Shown: positions 7,655 to 18,500, counted from the stretch's first letter. The stretch: 49,963 bases of DNA from Pseudomonadota bacterium (GCA_023428245.1 JAEYYX010000098.1:1-49963), one strand, 5' to 3'. Numbers and translations are program-made. Notes: generated from the sequence alone by a model not told the origin.

Positions 7655-8659
7655 TTACTCTTCCGGTGAAGGTTCCGCCGCTGGAGCCGGGGCGGGCGCA
7701 GCAGGCGCTTCTTCCTCGTCACGAGGAGTCGCCTGCGATGCGGCAGGTGCGGTAGCCCGCGGCGCAGCTGAGCGCACGGCGGTCTGTTTCGGAGCTTTCG
7801 CCTTCGCTGCGATCGCCTTGTCGAGCTCTTCTTTCAGCTCGGCGAGCTCAGCGTCCTTCTTGTCGAGCTCGGAGCGAAGAGAAGCGAGCTCGCTCGTTTC
7901 TTGTTCGGTGTCTTTGATCTCCTGATCGACGCGCCGCCGTTCTCCATCGACCCACAGGCGCAGACCGAGATCGCTCTTCGCGAGCTGGCCCTCGACGAAG
8001 CTCAAGATCTCCTTCCGTTTCTCCAGAGAACTCTCACCTCCGTAGTAGGTCTTCATGACCTCTTCGCGAATGTTCGCGCGCGTGCGCGCTTCCGCGGAGG
8101 TCCCGGAGAAGTAGCCAATTGCGCCGCCTGCCGCCGCGAAGGCGAGGAGCAGGAGCGTGCCCCGAATGATGAGGCCGCGGCCGGTCGCTTGAGCGATCTT
8201 TGAGAGCTCCGTGTTCACTTCGCGGAGGCGCGTCTCGAGGAGCATCTGGAGCCCGTCGAAGCCCATGTTGATGAACGGAGGGCTCACGCGCATCTCCGAG
8301 TCGGACCCCGGAGCGTGACTCGGGCGAGGCGGAGAGAGCGACGCGCCCTTCTCCGGAGGATGTGGGGGGTTATGGCTCGGGCGCGGTGGCGGTTTATGAG
8401 AAGACGTCGTCGGCGTGACTCTCGGCGCGCCGAGAGAAGGCGTCGCCTCCTCTTCTTCAGGTTCGAGGAGTTCTCCTTCGAGGCTCTCCGGCGGACGATC
8501 GTCGTCGAGAAGCGTCACACGCCTCGTGCTCAACGCTTCGAGTGCGTCCGTTGCGCTCCCGAGGGGGTCCGTCGGCCGAAGCTCTCGCACGTCCGATTGA
8601 CCAAACTCGCCCGTCCCCGCCTGACTCGTCGCGACCCGTCCCTTGGATTCCATCGTCAT
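7655..8659 (-). CDS. Single-pass membrane protein with Pro-rich N-terminus and coiled coil, function unknown
   Basis: This is a 334-residue protein. Residues 1-125 are acidic and then Pro/Ser/His-rich, presumably disordered and cytoplasmic. Near residues 160-183 there is one hydrophobic segment (IIRGTLLLLAFAAAGGAIGYF). Residues about 195-290 are charged and heptad-like (ELASLRSELDKKDAELAELK), a likely coiled coil, and the C-terminus is an Ala/Pro/Glu-rich tail. There is no signal peptide, so the topology is probably N-in with the coiled coil outside the inner membrane. No family is recognised. ATG 8659 has GGGAACGGGG upstream; ATG 8653 is equally possible. The gene is convergent with the lipoprotein to its left and divergent from the beta-barrel-like gene to its right. 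Confidence 0.75.
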   Translation of the reverse strand: MTMESKGRVATSQAGTGEFGQSDVRELRPTDPLGSATDALEALSTRRVTLLDDDRPPESLEGELLEPEEEEATPSLGAPRVTPTTSSHKPPPRPSHNPPHPPEKGASLSPPRPSHAPGSDSEMRVSPPFINMGFDGLQMLLETRLREVNTELSKIAQATGRGLIIRGTLLLLAFAAAGGAIGYFSGTSAEARTRANIREEVMKTYYGGESSLEKRKEILSFVEGQLAKSDLGLRLWVDGERRRVDQEIKDTEQETSELASLRSELDKKDAELAELKEELDKAIAAKAKAPKQTAVRSAAPRATAPAASQATPRDEEEAPAAPAPAPAAEPSPEE

Positions 8660-8960
8660 CCCCGTTCCCGCTGACGCCTCATTGTCTCTCCTACTCTACC
8701 AAAGTCCTTGCCTCTCCGCCTACGGCGCACCTCAAAAATGCACGAGGGTGGCGGGAGAGCGCGGGGCGCTCAGGGAGCGTGGCACCGGAACGCTGGTCGA
8801 AGTGCGCGCGGGAAGCGCCGCAAGTGCGCGGGACTTTTAGAACAAACGCATAGGGAGCTTTCTCTCCCCGTCTCACGGCAAAAACTTGTGACGCGAGGTC
8901 ATAGGATGGTAGCGATCTGAGGGGGCGCCACCGACGGTACCCATTTTCTAGGGGAACATC
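8660..8960. other. 301-bp divergent intergenic region
   Basis: The region lies between two divergent genes and must hold both promoters. I could not pick out a convincing -35/-10 pair on either strand. There is a ribosome binding site, GGGGAA, at about 8951 for the plus-strand gene. No small gene, tRNA or strong hairpin is seen. Confidence 0.6.
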
Positions 8961-9842
8961 ATGACACTACGCACAGCTGCCTTCGCCGCCGCCCTGCTCG
9001 CTTTGGGCCCGGCGACGGCCCACGCCCAGGCCCGCAATATCTTCTCCGCGCCCACCGGCGAGCTCGGAGCGAACCTGAGCACCGATCCGACCCAGATCTC
9101 CCGCATGCACGGCGAGCTCTCTTTCTACACGGGCACCCAAGGGGCGACCACGACGAATGCTCTCGTCCTCCAGGTCGGCGGCGGCGTGAAGCTCACCCGA
9201 AACCTCGAAGTCACTTTCGGGCTCACGGGTCACGGACTGATTCAGTCTCAGAGCGGAGTCACGGGCGATCGGTATGCCCTCGGCAACGTGATGAGCGGCG
9301 TGAACTACGTCAGCGCCATCAACCCCCAGCTCCGTTTTAAGGTGGGCGGCGCCCTCGCCTTCGGTCCCTGGAACTTCAAAGATAGCTCGGTCACAACCGA
9401 GGGCTTCGTTCAGAACATCTCCGGTCTCGCCACCCACGCGTTTCAGGACCTCTGGTATCATACGCCGAACCTCGTCCACATCGTCGTCCCCGCTCGCGTC
9501 GAGTACGACGTCACTTCGTCTTTCGTCGTCACCGGCGACGTTCAAGCCGATCTCGGCATTGGTCTCGGCAACACGAACACGGGCCTCCTCTTCATCTTCG
9601 CGCCAGGCGCCGCTTACTGGGCCAGCGACAGCTTCGCCATTGGCGCGCGCCTCCCGCTCCAGCTCCAGAGCTTCGGCGGCGACGGTGCCCAGGTCTCCCT
9701 TGAGCCCTACGCGCGCTTCGAACTCGGCGAAACGGCCTTCCTCGCGACCCGCTTCACCCTGAACCTCGACGACCAATACGGCTTCTCCTTCGACACCGGG
9801 AAAGTCTGGGGCCTCCACGTCGCGCTCGGCGGACATTTCTAA
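8961..9842 (+). CDS. Predicted outer-membrane beta-barrel-like protein, family copy A
   Basis: This is a 293-residue exported protein. MTLRTAAFAAALLALGPATA-HAQA is a clear signal peptide. The mature chain starts with FSAPTGELGANLST and consists of alternating hydrophobic strands (for example LVLQVGGGVKLTRNLEVTFGL), ending in a terminal Phe, as outer-membrane barrels often do. The gene at 30639-31580 encodes a clear paralogue: it shares FSAPTG.LGANLST near the N-terminus and FIATRFTLNL....GFSFD near the C-terminus. ATG 8961 has GGGGAA 10 bases upstream. The role could be transport or structural; nothing in the sequence decides between them. A barrel topology is inference from the strand pattern. 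Confidence 0.82.
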   Translation: MTLRTAAFAAALLALGPATAHAQARNIFSAPTGELGANLSTDPTQISRMHGELSFYTGTQGATTTNALVLQVGGGVKLTRNLEVTFGLTGHGLIQSQSGVTGDRYALGNVMSGVNYVSAINPQLRFKVGGALAFGPWNFKDSSVTTEGFVQNISGLATHAFQDLWYHTPNLVHIVVPARVEYDVTSSFVVTGDVQADLGIGLGNTNTGLLFIFAPGAAYWASDSFAIGARLPLQLQSFGGDGAQVSLEPYARFELGETAFLATRFTLNLDDQYGFSFDTGKVWGLHVALGGHF

Positions 9843-9870
9843 AGAAGCCGGCTCCCAACTCCCGGCCCCG

Positions 9871-9899
9871 GAGCTCCCTGGGGCCCTCGACGGGAGCTC
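9871..9899. terminator. Inverted repeat between convergent genes, possible bidirectional terminator
   Basis: GAGCTCCC (9871-9878) and GGGAGCTC (9892-9899) form a perfect 8-bp inverted repeat with a 13-base loop. It lies in the 76-bp gap between a plus-strand stop and a minus-strand stop. There is no T-tract on either side, so Rho-independent termination is uncertain. Confidence 0.35.
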
Positions 9900-9918
9900 A
9901 CGGCAAGAACCCCGAACT

Positions 9919-11151
9919 CTACCCCGTCGCGCTGGTGAGTCTTGTGAGAGCGTCCCTCGTCGCTAGCGAGCGGTCGACGAACCAGACGACGACAGGGGCG
10001 GCCAGGGCGAGGCCGAGGGCGACGTAAGCGACGGTTTCGAGGCCGATCAGGCGGCCGCGGGGATCGGCGGCGAGGAAGGCGGAGCTCATGAAGGCGCCCG
10101 CGGCGGAGGCGAAATGTTGGACCGCGGACTGGGCCGACATGAAGCGGGCGCGGGCGGCGGGTTCAGGGACGCGCGTCGACAACGTCTGGAGCGGGACCAT
10201 GCGCGAGCTCCCCGAGACCATGAACACGGAGAAGACGAACAAGATCGGCAGCGATTGGCTCGGGTGGATGAAGCCGAAGACAAGGGCGAAGGCGTGCAGC
10301 AGCGTCCCGAAGGCGAAAACGCTCACGGCTCCGAATCGGTCCACAGCGCGTCCCACAAGGCGCACAGCGATGAAACTCGCGATACCTCCGACGAGGTAGA
10401 GAGTACCGAGGAGCTCACGAGGATAACCGAGGTTGAACTCGACGAAGGTCGCGATGTTCGGAACGATCGAGAACACTCCGAGCATCACGAGGCCCATGCC
10501 GCCGAGGCAGAGGAGAGAGCTCGGTGAGAGAAGAGAACCGCCTTCCCCTGCTTTCGCTCGAGGGCGATCTAAATGAGCGCGGAGCTCGGGCAACATGACG
10601 CGCGCGGCGAGCGTCACGAGGAGTCCGAGAGCCGCCACCGCAAAAAACGGCGCGCGGAAGTTGAAGAGACGTGAGAGCTCGAGGCCCGCGGGCACACCGA
10701 GCACGGACGCTACGGCGAATGAGCTGCCCACAATGCCGAGAGCTTTCCCGCGGCGCTCAGCAGGCACAGTGTCCGTCACGATCGCTAAGGCGACAGAGGT
10801 CGCGGGTCCCCCGAACATTCCTGCGAGCACCCGCGCGGCGAGGAGAGACGAGAGGTTAAAGGCGAAGCCGCCGAGAGCTGTCGCGAGGGCGAGCCCGGCC
10901 ATGAGCCAGGTGAAGGCCTTTCGGCGCTCGAATCGGTCGAGGAAAAAGGAGCCAACTACGCCCGAGAGAGCCGCCGCGAGAGTATAGGTCCCGCCCACCG
11001 CGCCCATCATCGAAGTCGGGACACCGAGCTCCCGAGCAAAGTCAGGACCCAGCGGCATCACCATCATGAAGTCGAGGATGTTCACGAACTGCACAGCGGC
11101 CACGATCAAAACGATGGACCGCTCGTGCGAAGGAAGGTTCGGCTGGGTCAT
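9919..11151 (-). CDS. Major facilitator superfamily transporter
   Basis: This 410-residue protein has about 12 hydrophobic spans, the standard MFS layout. The loop between spans 2 and 3 carries SFFLDRFERRKAF, a good match to MFS motif A (G-x-L-x-D-R-x-G-R-R). It also has ARVLAGMFGGPA and ERRGKALGIVGSSFA, as in drug/H+ antiporters and AraJ-type sugar exporters. The likely role is proton-driven efflux of a small molecule across the inner membrane; the substrate cannot be read from the sequence. The first span begins near residue 12, consistent with ATG 11151. The divergent neighbour is a CYTH protein; no regulator is adjacent. Confidence 0.9.
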   Translation of the reverse strand: MTQPNLPSHERSIVLIVAAVQFVNILDFMMVMPLGPDFARELGVPTSMMGAVGGTYTLAAALSGVVGSFFLDRFERRKAFTWLMAGLALATALGGFAFNLSSLLAARVLAGMFGGPATSVALAIVTDTVPAERRGKALGIVGSSFAVASVLGVPAGLELSRLFNFRAPFFAVAALGLLVTLAARVMLPELRAHLDRPRAKAGEGGSLLSPSSLLCLGGMGLVMLGVFSIVPNIATFVEFNLGYPRELLGTLYLVGGIASFIAVRLVGRAVDRFGAVSVFAFGTLLHAFALVFGFIHPSQSLPILFVFSVFMVSGSSRMVPLQTLSTRVPEPAARARFMSAQSAVQHFASAAGAFMSSAFLAADPRGRLIGLETVAYVALGLALAAPVVVWFVDRSLATRDALTRLTSATG

Positions 11152-11330
11152 AGGGGTCGGCGGGCCGGGAACAGCCGGGGCTCGGGGAGCACCACTTCAG
11201 CATGACTCAGGCGCGAGCGCCCATGGCTCGGAGCTCGCGGAAATCATTTTTCCTTGGAAGCGAACAGTCTCCGCGCCTTGTCAGTTCGCGAAACTCCTTG
11301 CGCCCGGGGGCTCGGGGGGAAGAATAAGCC

Positions 11331-11807
11331 GTGGCCACCGAAATCGAGCGGAAGTTCCTCGTCACTCAGGAAGACCTCGCGCGCCTCCAGCCGGAGCGCA
11401 GCGTGCGCATGCGGCAGGGGTACCTCTCCCGCGCTCCCGGCCGCACCGTCCGCGTCCGCATCGAAGACGATCGGGCGTTCTTGACCATCAAGGGCCGCGC
11501 CTCGGGCCTCGCTCGACCGGAGTTCGAGTACGAGATCCCGCTCACGGACGCGAGCGCGCTCCTCGAAATCGTGGACGGGCCCCTCGTTGAAAAGGTTCGT
11601 CATTACGTGCCTTTTAGAGGGCTCGTCTGGGAGGTGGATGAATTTTTTGGGGAGAACGAAGGGCTCGTCGTCGCGGAAGTTGAGCTCTCCCGCGAGGACC
11701 AAGAGTTCGAAAAGCCCTATTTTGTAGGCTCTGAGGTCACCAGCGATCCGCGTTACTTGAACTCGCGGCTCGCGGTAGAGCCTTACTCGACTTGGTCGAA
11801 GGCTTAA
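11331..11807 (+). CDS. CYTH domain protein (triphosphate tunnel enzyme)
   Basis: This 158-residue protein begins with the CYTH signature EIERKFLV at residues 4-11 (the E-x-E-x-K motif that binds triphosphate and metal), followed by strands with charged residues pointing to a tunnel: VRMRQGYL, TVRVRIED, FLTIKG, EYEIPL, VEKVRHYV, WEVDEFFGEN and VVAEVEL. Proteins of this size (YgiF N-domain-like or CthTTM-like) are usually inorganic triphosphatases; class IV adenylate cyclases share the fold, so cyclase activity is a less likely alternative. The start is GTG 11331, placed to keep the motif at the extreme N-terminus as in homologues. The stop is only 7 bases from the convergent gene at 11815. Confidence 0.92.
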   Translation: MATEIERKFLVTQEDLARLQPERSVRMRQGYLSRAPGRTVRVRIEDDRAFLTIKGRASGLARPEFEYEIPLTDASALLEIVDGPLVEKVRHYVPFRGLVWEVDEFFGENEGLVVAEVELSREDQEFEKPYFVGSEVTSDPRYLNSRLAVEPYSTWSKA

Positions 11808-11814
11808 CGGGCGA

Positions 11815-14800
11815 CTACCTCGTCCTCCGCACGCGAACCGCGCGCACGAGAGCGCTGTCCGCCGCGCGCGTGTACTCCTGGAACTGAGGGTAACTCTCGA
11901 CCTGAATGCGCCCGGCCTCGGTCACGACCCGCCGCTTCAGGCGAACCGTCGAAGGTCCCTTCGCTCCGCTCATGTACGCGTCCTCGATCTTGAAGAAGGA
12001 GCCCTTCTCCCCAAACGCACCGGAGGTCGGATAAACCTCAGCGATGTAGCCCGCGGGCAAGGTGACCGTCAGATCGAGGCCCTGCTCGACGCGCTCTGAA
12101 ATCAGAAGCGGCGTCTTCCGCTCTGCCAGGGACGTGAGCTGAGAAAGGCGGGGCATGAAGGGCGGCCCGAGGAGCAAAACACCGCCGGCCATGGTCCCGA
12201 AATGGGGAACTTCGACTTCGACCTCGAGGATGAGCGGCTCGTCGAGAGCGTCCTTCTTCTTCACCTCATGGCTCACGAGGCGCGCTCCGCTCAGATGTTG
12301 TGCGAGAAGCTGACTCTCGATGACTCCCGGGAGCTGATTCTCAGGGATCTCGGCGAGACCCGCGCGGAGGCTCGCGCCGTACTTTCCTTCGAAGACGATT
12401 TCGAGGTGAAGTTCGGCGTCGCCGTTCTCTTTGAGCTGACCCGTGCCGCGGTAGGCAATGCTGTCGTCGATGCCCCCGAGGGGGATGATGGCCTTCCCGA
12501 GCTGCTCACCGCCGAGGACATAGGCTTTCTGGCCGCGCACGTGGGACGGTATGGTCCCGAAGGGCGCGTAGCGATTGTCCATCGTCAGGTATGCGACGTT
12601 TTTACCCGAACCAACGCGGAGAAGCGGGAACAAGGGGCGCTCGAACTCGCTGATCGGACCGCGGGGAGGAGAGGCGATGCGACTCTCGGCCATCACCCAG
12701 GCGACAGGGATCCCGAGAGCTTCACACAAAGTCTCGAAGCCGTTTTCGTGGCGCCCGTTCCGACTCACAACAACCTGACGACCGTCGTCGGTGGGACCCT
12801 CCTGCACGTTGTCGAGGATCCAGTGGTACAGCTTCCGCGCGCGTTCGAGAGGACGCTTTTCGGATACGCCTTCGACGATGCGCTCGGCGATCCGTTTCAC
12901 ACGCGGATCGACGGGCGTGAGGCTCACGGCGCTCGCCCGCAGCGCATCGAGACGCTCCGGGAACTCAACACCCCAAGCAACAGTCACCCGCGGCAAAAAT
13001 TCCGCGGTCGGAGGGCTATTCGGCTCAGACACGTAAGCGGGGCTCCGGTCAACGCGAAACCTGCGCACAACAAAGGGCCCCGCCTCGCTCACGACGGGCT
13101 CCGGCGCGCCGCCGGTCGCCTCGACAATGAGCGACTTGGCCTTGGGCGCAACCACAACAAACTCACTGCGCGCGTAGGCGATGCCTTCTTCGCGGAAGTT
13201 CCAGGTCGGACCCATGTAGCTGCTCCCGTCACCCCGACTCCAGTTCGAGAAGATGCGCTCCTGTTCGACGTAGTCGCCGACCTCGAGGTGCGGCATGGTC
13301 TGAGTCGGTTTACCGCGGACGCTCTCGGGCTCAAGAATGCGCCCGTCTTTCTTCAGGACGCGAAGCTTCAGCGTGAGCCCCGCTACGTCCATCTCAGCGA
13401 ACTGGCGAATGGCCTCTTCGCTCTGAATGCGGACGATTTCGTGCTCGAGGAACTGAGAAGAGCCATCCGAACGGACGAGCACAGCTCCGTAGTCGAGGAC
13501 GCGCGCCGCGGTTCCGGCGAGCTCAATATCTTCGCGCTCAAACTCCGTGATCACAGCCTTGCCGTCGAGGCGATAGGGCTCAAGAGCGGTCACGCCTTCC
13601 GCAAGATCGATCGCGCTCTCGAGAAGGCTCGGGTCGCCGCCCGCCTGGATCGCCGAGACCACAGCGCGCGCGAGCGCACTCTTTTGGCCTCGAGCGAGCT
13701 CCGCATCCGCGAGCGCGAGGCGCGCGTGGATGTCCCTCGGCTCTCTCTCGACGGCGCGCTCGAGACGCTGCCAAACGACACTCTCGTCACCGGAGCGCTC
13801 GAGGAGCGCGTCGATCCGATCTTGGATATCTTTGCGCTCGGAACGTCGGCTCAGGAGGCGCTTGAGTTCGCTCTTTGCGGCCTCATAGTCGCGACGAGCC
13901 AGGGCACGGGAGAAAAGCACTTCCGTGTCCGGATCGGCCTTCTTGAGACGATCGAGCAGCTCTTCGACCTTCTTGTGGTCGCCACGGGCTTCCGCGACGT
14001 CGATGGCGTAGGTAAGCGCATCGGGCTCCGTCGGGAACTTTTCGAGGATGCGCAGGACGGTCGCTTCGAACTCCGGGCCCCAACCGAGCTCTTCGTAGAA
14101 GGCGGCCAGCGTGAACTCGAGGGTAAGGACTTCGGGGAAAGCGCGGGCCTGCTCTTCGAGCTTCGGGAGCGCGTGGACTTTCCCTTTCTGGTCTCCGAGC
14201 CAGAGGGCCGTCGCGTAGCGCGGATACCAGAGGCCACGGTCGCGCTGTTCCGCGCGCACATAGAGCTCATGCATCAGGTCGCGGGTCTGGGATTCGTCGA
14301 AGATCGGGTCGCTCTCGACGAACCCAGCCGCCGTCATCAGCACGCCCCCAGTCGCCTTCTCAGGATCGCGCACGAGCGGCTCAAACAGGACCGACGCCGC
14401 GTCCGTCGAACCCTCGAAATCGAGAAGGCTCGCGACGATAAAACGCTCTGCCGGGCTCATCTCCTTCTCTTCCTGGAGCCCCTCCACGTAGGGCATCAGG
14501 TCGTTCGGATTCGGAAGGATGCGCGGGGGAGCGCCGACAAATCCCGGTGCTACCGTTGACGATCGCACAGGAAGCGCTCGCCCATCAGGACGAACCACGC
14601 GGAGGGAAGTGCTCCCCGACGAGAGCTTCCAGAGCACCCGGTGTTTTCCCGGACCGAGCTCGACGCGCGCTCCAAAATCCGGCCAGACCCCGAACTTTCG
14701 CGGGTCGCGATCGAGGACGAGCTGGTCATCGATCCAGACGCGGAAGGCCCCGCTCGCCGCAATGATCAAGTCCTCGGTCTTCTCGAGCTCAATGAACGAC

Positions 14801-15597
14801 TGGGCGTAGAAAACACCTTCTCGCACCGGCGCATCGAGATCGGCATCACAACCCTGAACCTTCCCGTCGTAACGGCGCGGCGCCTCATCAGGGCTCAGTT
14901 CGTCGTAGAAACGTACCGGCCACGGGCCCGGCTTTTCGGCATCGAAGGACTGCAAGAGATCGGCAGAGCGACCCTTCCCGAAAGGACCCGCAAATTGGAC
15001 ATGCGAGACGCAGCCAAGCAGATCCCGCACACGCGCGATCCGATCCTGGACGCGGCTCCGCACCTGATGACGCGCTGCCATTTCGACGAGCGTCGCATAG
15101 GCGCGAAAGCCCAGGTTTCCCGGCTGGTCGAGCCACTCTTGCAGCTGCTTCTTGTGGGCATCGTCGAACCCTTCGAGGTGACCCGAGAGCTCGTAGGCTT
15201 TTTGAGCCGAGTACCAGGCGCGTAGGCGCCCGAGCGCCGCCCCTTCTTCATTCGGATCGCGCTTCGCCTCGGCCGCGAGCACTTCGAGGAAACTTTCGGC
15301 GGCGCGGCGAGGACGGCCGTGGAACATATCGTCGAGGGCGCGAGCGAAGGCCGCGTGAGCTCCCTTGATCTGAAGTTCGTCGAGACGAGCCCGAGCGCGC
15401 TTCGCCTGACCTGCGTCTCCACCCGGACTCAAGAGCTCTGAGATCAGCCATTCGCTGAGGACGTCCGGGTCCTTCGAGGAGCTCGCCTGTTTGCGTTGCT
15501 CGCCCATCGGATCGGGCGGCGACTTCGGCTGACTTTGGCATCCCTGACCAGAGGCGAGTACCAGAGCCAGAAGCGGGGCGAGATAGCGTCGTCTCAT
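11815..15597 (-). CDS. Large TPR / DUF3857 / transglutaminase-fold lipoprotein lacking the catalytic Cys and His
   Basis: This is a 1260-residue predicted lipoprotein: MRRRYLAPLLALVLASGQGC has a lipobox-like end at Cys20. Domains in order are a helical N-terminal part, a beta-sandwich-like part near 190-345 (FAGPFGKG to VVRPDGRALPV), TPR-like helices about 370-680, a DUF3857-like part about 690-860, and a transglutaminase-fold part about 910-1030. In the active-site region the residues are RNGRHENGFETLCEALGI (946-963); aligned on LGI to the downstream-strand partner, Asn947 sits where that partner has its catalytic Cys, and the position of the catalytic His is hydrophobic. So this copy is probably not a transglutaminase or protease. 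Its ATG overlaps the stop of the partner gene at 15594-19367 by ATGA, implying translational coupling. Confidence 0.9.
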   Translation of the reverse strand: MRRRYLAPLLALVLASGQGCQSQPKSPPDPMGEQRKQASSSKDPDVLSEWLISELLSPGGDAGQAKRARARLDELQIKGAHAAFARALDDMFHGRPRRAAESFLEVLAAEAKRDPNEEGAALGRLRAWYSAQKAYELSGHLEGFDDAHKKQLQEWLDQPGNLGFRAYATLVEMAARHQVRSRVQDRIARVRDLLGCVSHVQFAGPFGKGRSADLLQSFDAEKPGPWPVRFYDELSPDEAPRRYDGKVQGCDADLDAPVREGVFYAQSFIELEKTEDLIIAASGAFRVWIDDQLVLDRDPRKFGVWPDFGARVELGPGKHRVLWKLSSGSTSLRVVRPDGRALPVRSSTVAPGFVGAPPRILPNPNDLMPYVEGLQEEKEMSPAERFIVASLLDFEGSTDAASVLFEPLVRDPEKATGGVLMTAAGFVESDPIFDESQTRDLMHELYVRAEQRDRGLWYPRYATALWLGDQKGKVHALPKLEEQARAFPEVLTLEFTLAAFYEELGWGPEFEATVLRILEKFPTEPDALTYAIDVAEARGDHKKVEELLDRLKKADPDTEVLFSRALARRDYEAAKSELKRLLSRRSERKDIQDRIDALLERSGDESVVWQRLERAVEREPRDIHARLALADAELARGQKSALARAVVSAIQAGGDPSLLESAIDLAEGVTALEPYRLDGKAVITEFEREDIELAGTAARVLDYGAVLVRSDGSSQFLEHEIVRIQSEEAIRQFAEMDVAGLTLKLRVLKKDGRILEPESVRGKPTQTMPHLEVGDYVEQERIFSNWSRGDGSSYMGPTWNFREEGIAYARSEFVVVAPKAKSLIVEATGGAPEPVVSEAGPFVVRRFRVDRSPAYVSEPNSPPTAEFLPRVTVAWGVEFPERLDALRASAVSLTPVDPRVKRIAERIVEGVSEKRPLERARKLYHWILDNVQEGPTDDGRQVVVSRNGRHENGFETLCEALGIPVAWVMAESRIASPPRGPISEFERPLFPLLRVGSGKNVAYLTMDNRYAPFGTIPSHVRGQKAYVLGGEQLGKAIIPLGGIDDSIAYRGTGQLKENGDAELHLEIVFEGKYGASLRAGLAEIPENQLPGVIESQLLAQHLSGARLVSHEVKKKDALDEPLILEVEVEVPHFGTMAGGVLLLGPPFMPRLSQLTSLAERKTPLLISERVEQGLDLTVTLPAGYIAEVYPTSGAFGEKGSFFKIEDAYMSGAKGPSTVRLKRRVVTEAGRIQVESYPQFQEYTRAADSALVRAVRVRRTR

Positions 15598-18500
15598 TGC
15601 TTGTTCTCCTTCGTGGGCTCGAGCAAGAGAGGCGTGTCGAGGGCTCGATCGGCCGCCGCACAGAAGGCTCGGAAGTCAGCGTATTGTTCGGGGGTCACAC
15701 GATCGACGAACAGATAAAGAGAGCTCTTCACGGTGATGGTGCTTCCGGTCTTCTCGTAGTTGACTTCGTAGCTGCCAAAGGGGGTTTTCTTCGAGACATT
15801 TTCAGGGGCGCTCTGCACCTGCATCCCTTCGGGGATCGTCAGAACAATCGACTCCTGTCGGTTCGAAAAGTCCGTGATGCGCACGTCGTGTTTTCGAGTG
15901 GAGCGCGATGCGTAGGTCGAGGCGAGATGTGATGCGACTGTGACGTTCACCCGCAGCAGGCTTCCCTCTTCCCGCGCAAAGTTCGGCACCTTGGCGTGGA
16001 AGGCGATGCGCGGGGGAGCCTCAATGTCCGAAAGGTCGCCCGTCGTGATCGAGTCGGCGTCGAGCTGGATTCCGGGGAACTCACCGGCCATGTCCTCCGA
16101 GAGCCGCGTCACCCGCGTTCCCTTCGCTTCGTAACGATTCCGCCAAGAGGAAGCGCGATTTCCCTTCACCTCGTAGGCGACGGCCAGTTCACCGCGCCCG
16201 TTCCGAGCCAAGTTCACTCGGGTTTCGCGCTTCGTCATGTTGTCCTCGGGCTTGAGCCTAGGGATCTCGACGAGACGGACCTTGCCGTTTTGCATGATGA
16301 GCGCGAGCGCTCCCTGATCCATCGCGGGCAGCTCACGCATCCCGGTGTATTCGGCGGTTCCGTCCAAATAGAGGTCGAGCTCCGGAACGTAAGCGATCGC
16401 GTGATCGAAGGGCGCCAGGCTCGCGAGTTTGGTCGGGAAATCTCCGCGCATCCGCGTCCGCACCACGACAAAATTCGCGTCGATGCCGAGCTCCCGAAGG
16501 AGCGTCACGATGACCGTGGCCTTGTCCTTACAATCGCCCCAGCCGCGCGCGACTGTTTGCACGCAGCGGCGCGGCTTGAATCCGTAAATTCCGAACTCGA
16601 GAGCGACGTAGCGAGTGTTCTTTACGACCCAGCCGTAGACGGCCCGAACCTTCTCTTCCGTGGTCTTGGCGTCTTTCGTGATCTCGCGGGCGAGCTTCTT
16701 CGTCTCGTTGTCGAGATCGAACTGGTCGCGGATCAGGCCCCAATAGAAGCGTCCGAGCGCGTCCCAGTTCTCGAAGGTCGAGGCGTGGACAAAACCGAGC
16801 GTCTCCGCCCAGGGGGGCATGTGAGGCTCGGGGTTCATCGCCTTCAGGTTGTCAGCGAAGAAGCGATAGACCTTCGAGTCCGCCGTCTCCTTCACTTCCT
16901 GTTTCAGCTTGAGCCTGTGCTGGTCGAAGTAGATCTGGCGGCTCTTCGGCATCACGAGCACATACTCTGCGTTCGCGACAGGTTCGTCGTTCTGCAGGTA
17001 GGCGATGTCCCCGAAATAGTCGGCGAATTCGTTGCGCAGGGTGACGTCTTCGATTTGATAACGGAGCTCGACGACATCTCCCGGCTCGAGCCGCGGGAAC
17101 TGGACATAGAAGGTCCGCGCCGAGGTGTACATGGCGATCGAAGGATCGTCCGCCGCGCCTTCCCCGCTCTCAATCGCCTCATCTGTCGTTCCGTCGGCCC
17201 GGTAGACCCAGGCGCCCCGGAGCTGCACAACCTGAGAGTCGGCCTGGTACTGGAAGGCGTATTGACGCGAGAAGGCGGCCGCCGAGTCCGTCAGGGGCTG
17301 GAACGCGACCTGGCGGAACTGACGCGAGAGGCCGCTCGGGTAGACTGTCGAGACGGTGAGATCTCGAAGCGTCCGACGCGAGTGCCCGTCGGCCTTCGCG
17401 AAGCGGTACTTCAGGAACTCGCTCGCCGGCATCGCGTACTTTTCGTCCGGCGGAGCGGGAGGGGGAGCCATGTGCTCGACGTACTCCCTGGTTTGTGCAT
17501 CCTGCGGGCGGAGTCTCAGGATCTCTTTGAGAAGGGCGAGCTGCTCCTGCTGGGCCTTGTCGCGTCCCTTGTAGTCGGCGAGCTGACCGAGGACGGCAGC
17601 GTCTTCCGGAGCGAGATCCCGGGCCCGCTCGAGGTCGGCGTAGGAGCGCTCGTGGGCGCCAAGCTGACGATGAGTCTCGGCGGCGATCCTGTAAGATATC
17701 ACGTCGTCCGGGGCCACAGCCTCGAGCCGGCTCAGGAAGTGCTCGACGCTCGACTTGTCCTTACGCCGAAGAGCAAGGTCGATGCGCGCGCGGAGCGCAG
17801 CGAAGTCGTCAAAGCGCCCCGCGGCCAAGCTCTCTTCGACACTTTGAGCAGCTTCGGTGCGCCCGAGTCGTCCGAGGCCGCTTGCGACGAGCTCCTTGAG
17901 CTCGCTCGAATGGGGCCTTCGGATGAGGGCCTTCTCGAGGGTCTGAAGCGCCGTCCGATAGAGCCCCGCATGGCTCAAGAGATCGACGCGGCCCGAGATC
18001 GCCGAGAGGTTGTCCGGATCGAGGCCGAGCACTCGATCATAAAGAACAAACGCTTCCCGCGGGTTCGGACCACTGCGAAGGAAGGACGCCTCTGCGAGCA
18101 GGAGCATGACTTCTTCGCGCGAGCCAGATGCTAGGCTGATGGCCTTGGCTTTCTCGAGGTAGACGCGTGCGGCGTTTCTGTCTTCAGAAAGAGTCGCCGC
18201 GAGAAGGAGCCTTTCGATCGTCGGCTCGAGGGCAGCCGCGCGCTCAGCGAGACCGCGCGCTTCGTGGGTCGTCGGATCGTCACCGCCGCTCAGGAGCAGG
18301 TATTTCGCCGCATGCTCGAGATCCACGGCCTTCGCCTTCGGATCGCCTTTGAGCCGCCGGACTTCATCGAGGGGCCCAGGAGCCACACCTCGCAAAGGCG
18401 CGCTCGCCTTCGCGGGTTTCGCCGCTTGTTCCGGAGCGCTCAAGGCAACGTCCGCCCGGACAGTGACCCCGGGCAAGACGCGCCCGTCCGTGTGGCCGAG

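Noticed and set aside
12202..14559. 785-codon plus-strand open frame
   Set aside because: It is antisense to the large lipoprotein gene at 11815-15597, whose domain content is clear; long antisense frames are expected in GC-rich DNA.
15996..18134. 712-codon plus-strand open frame
   Set aside because: It is antisense to the transglutaminase-fold gene at 15594-19367 with no recognisable motif or ribosome binding site.
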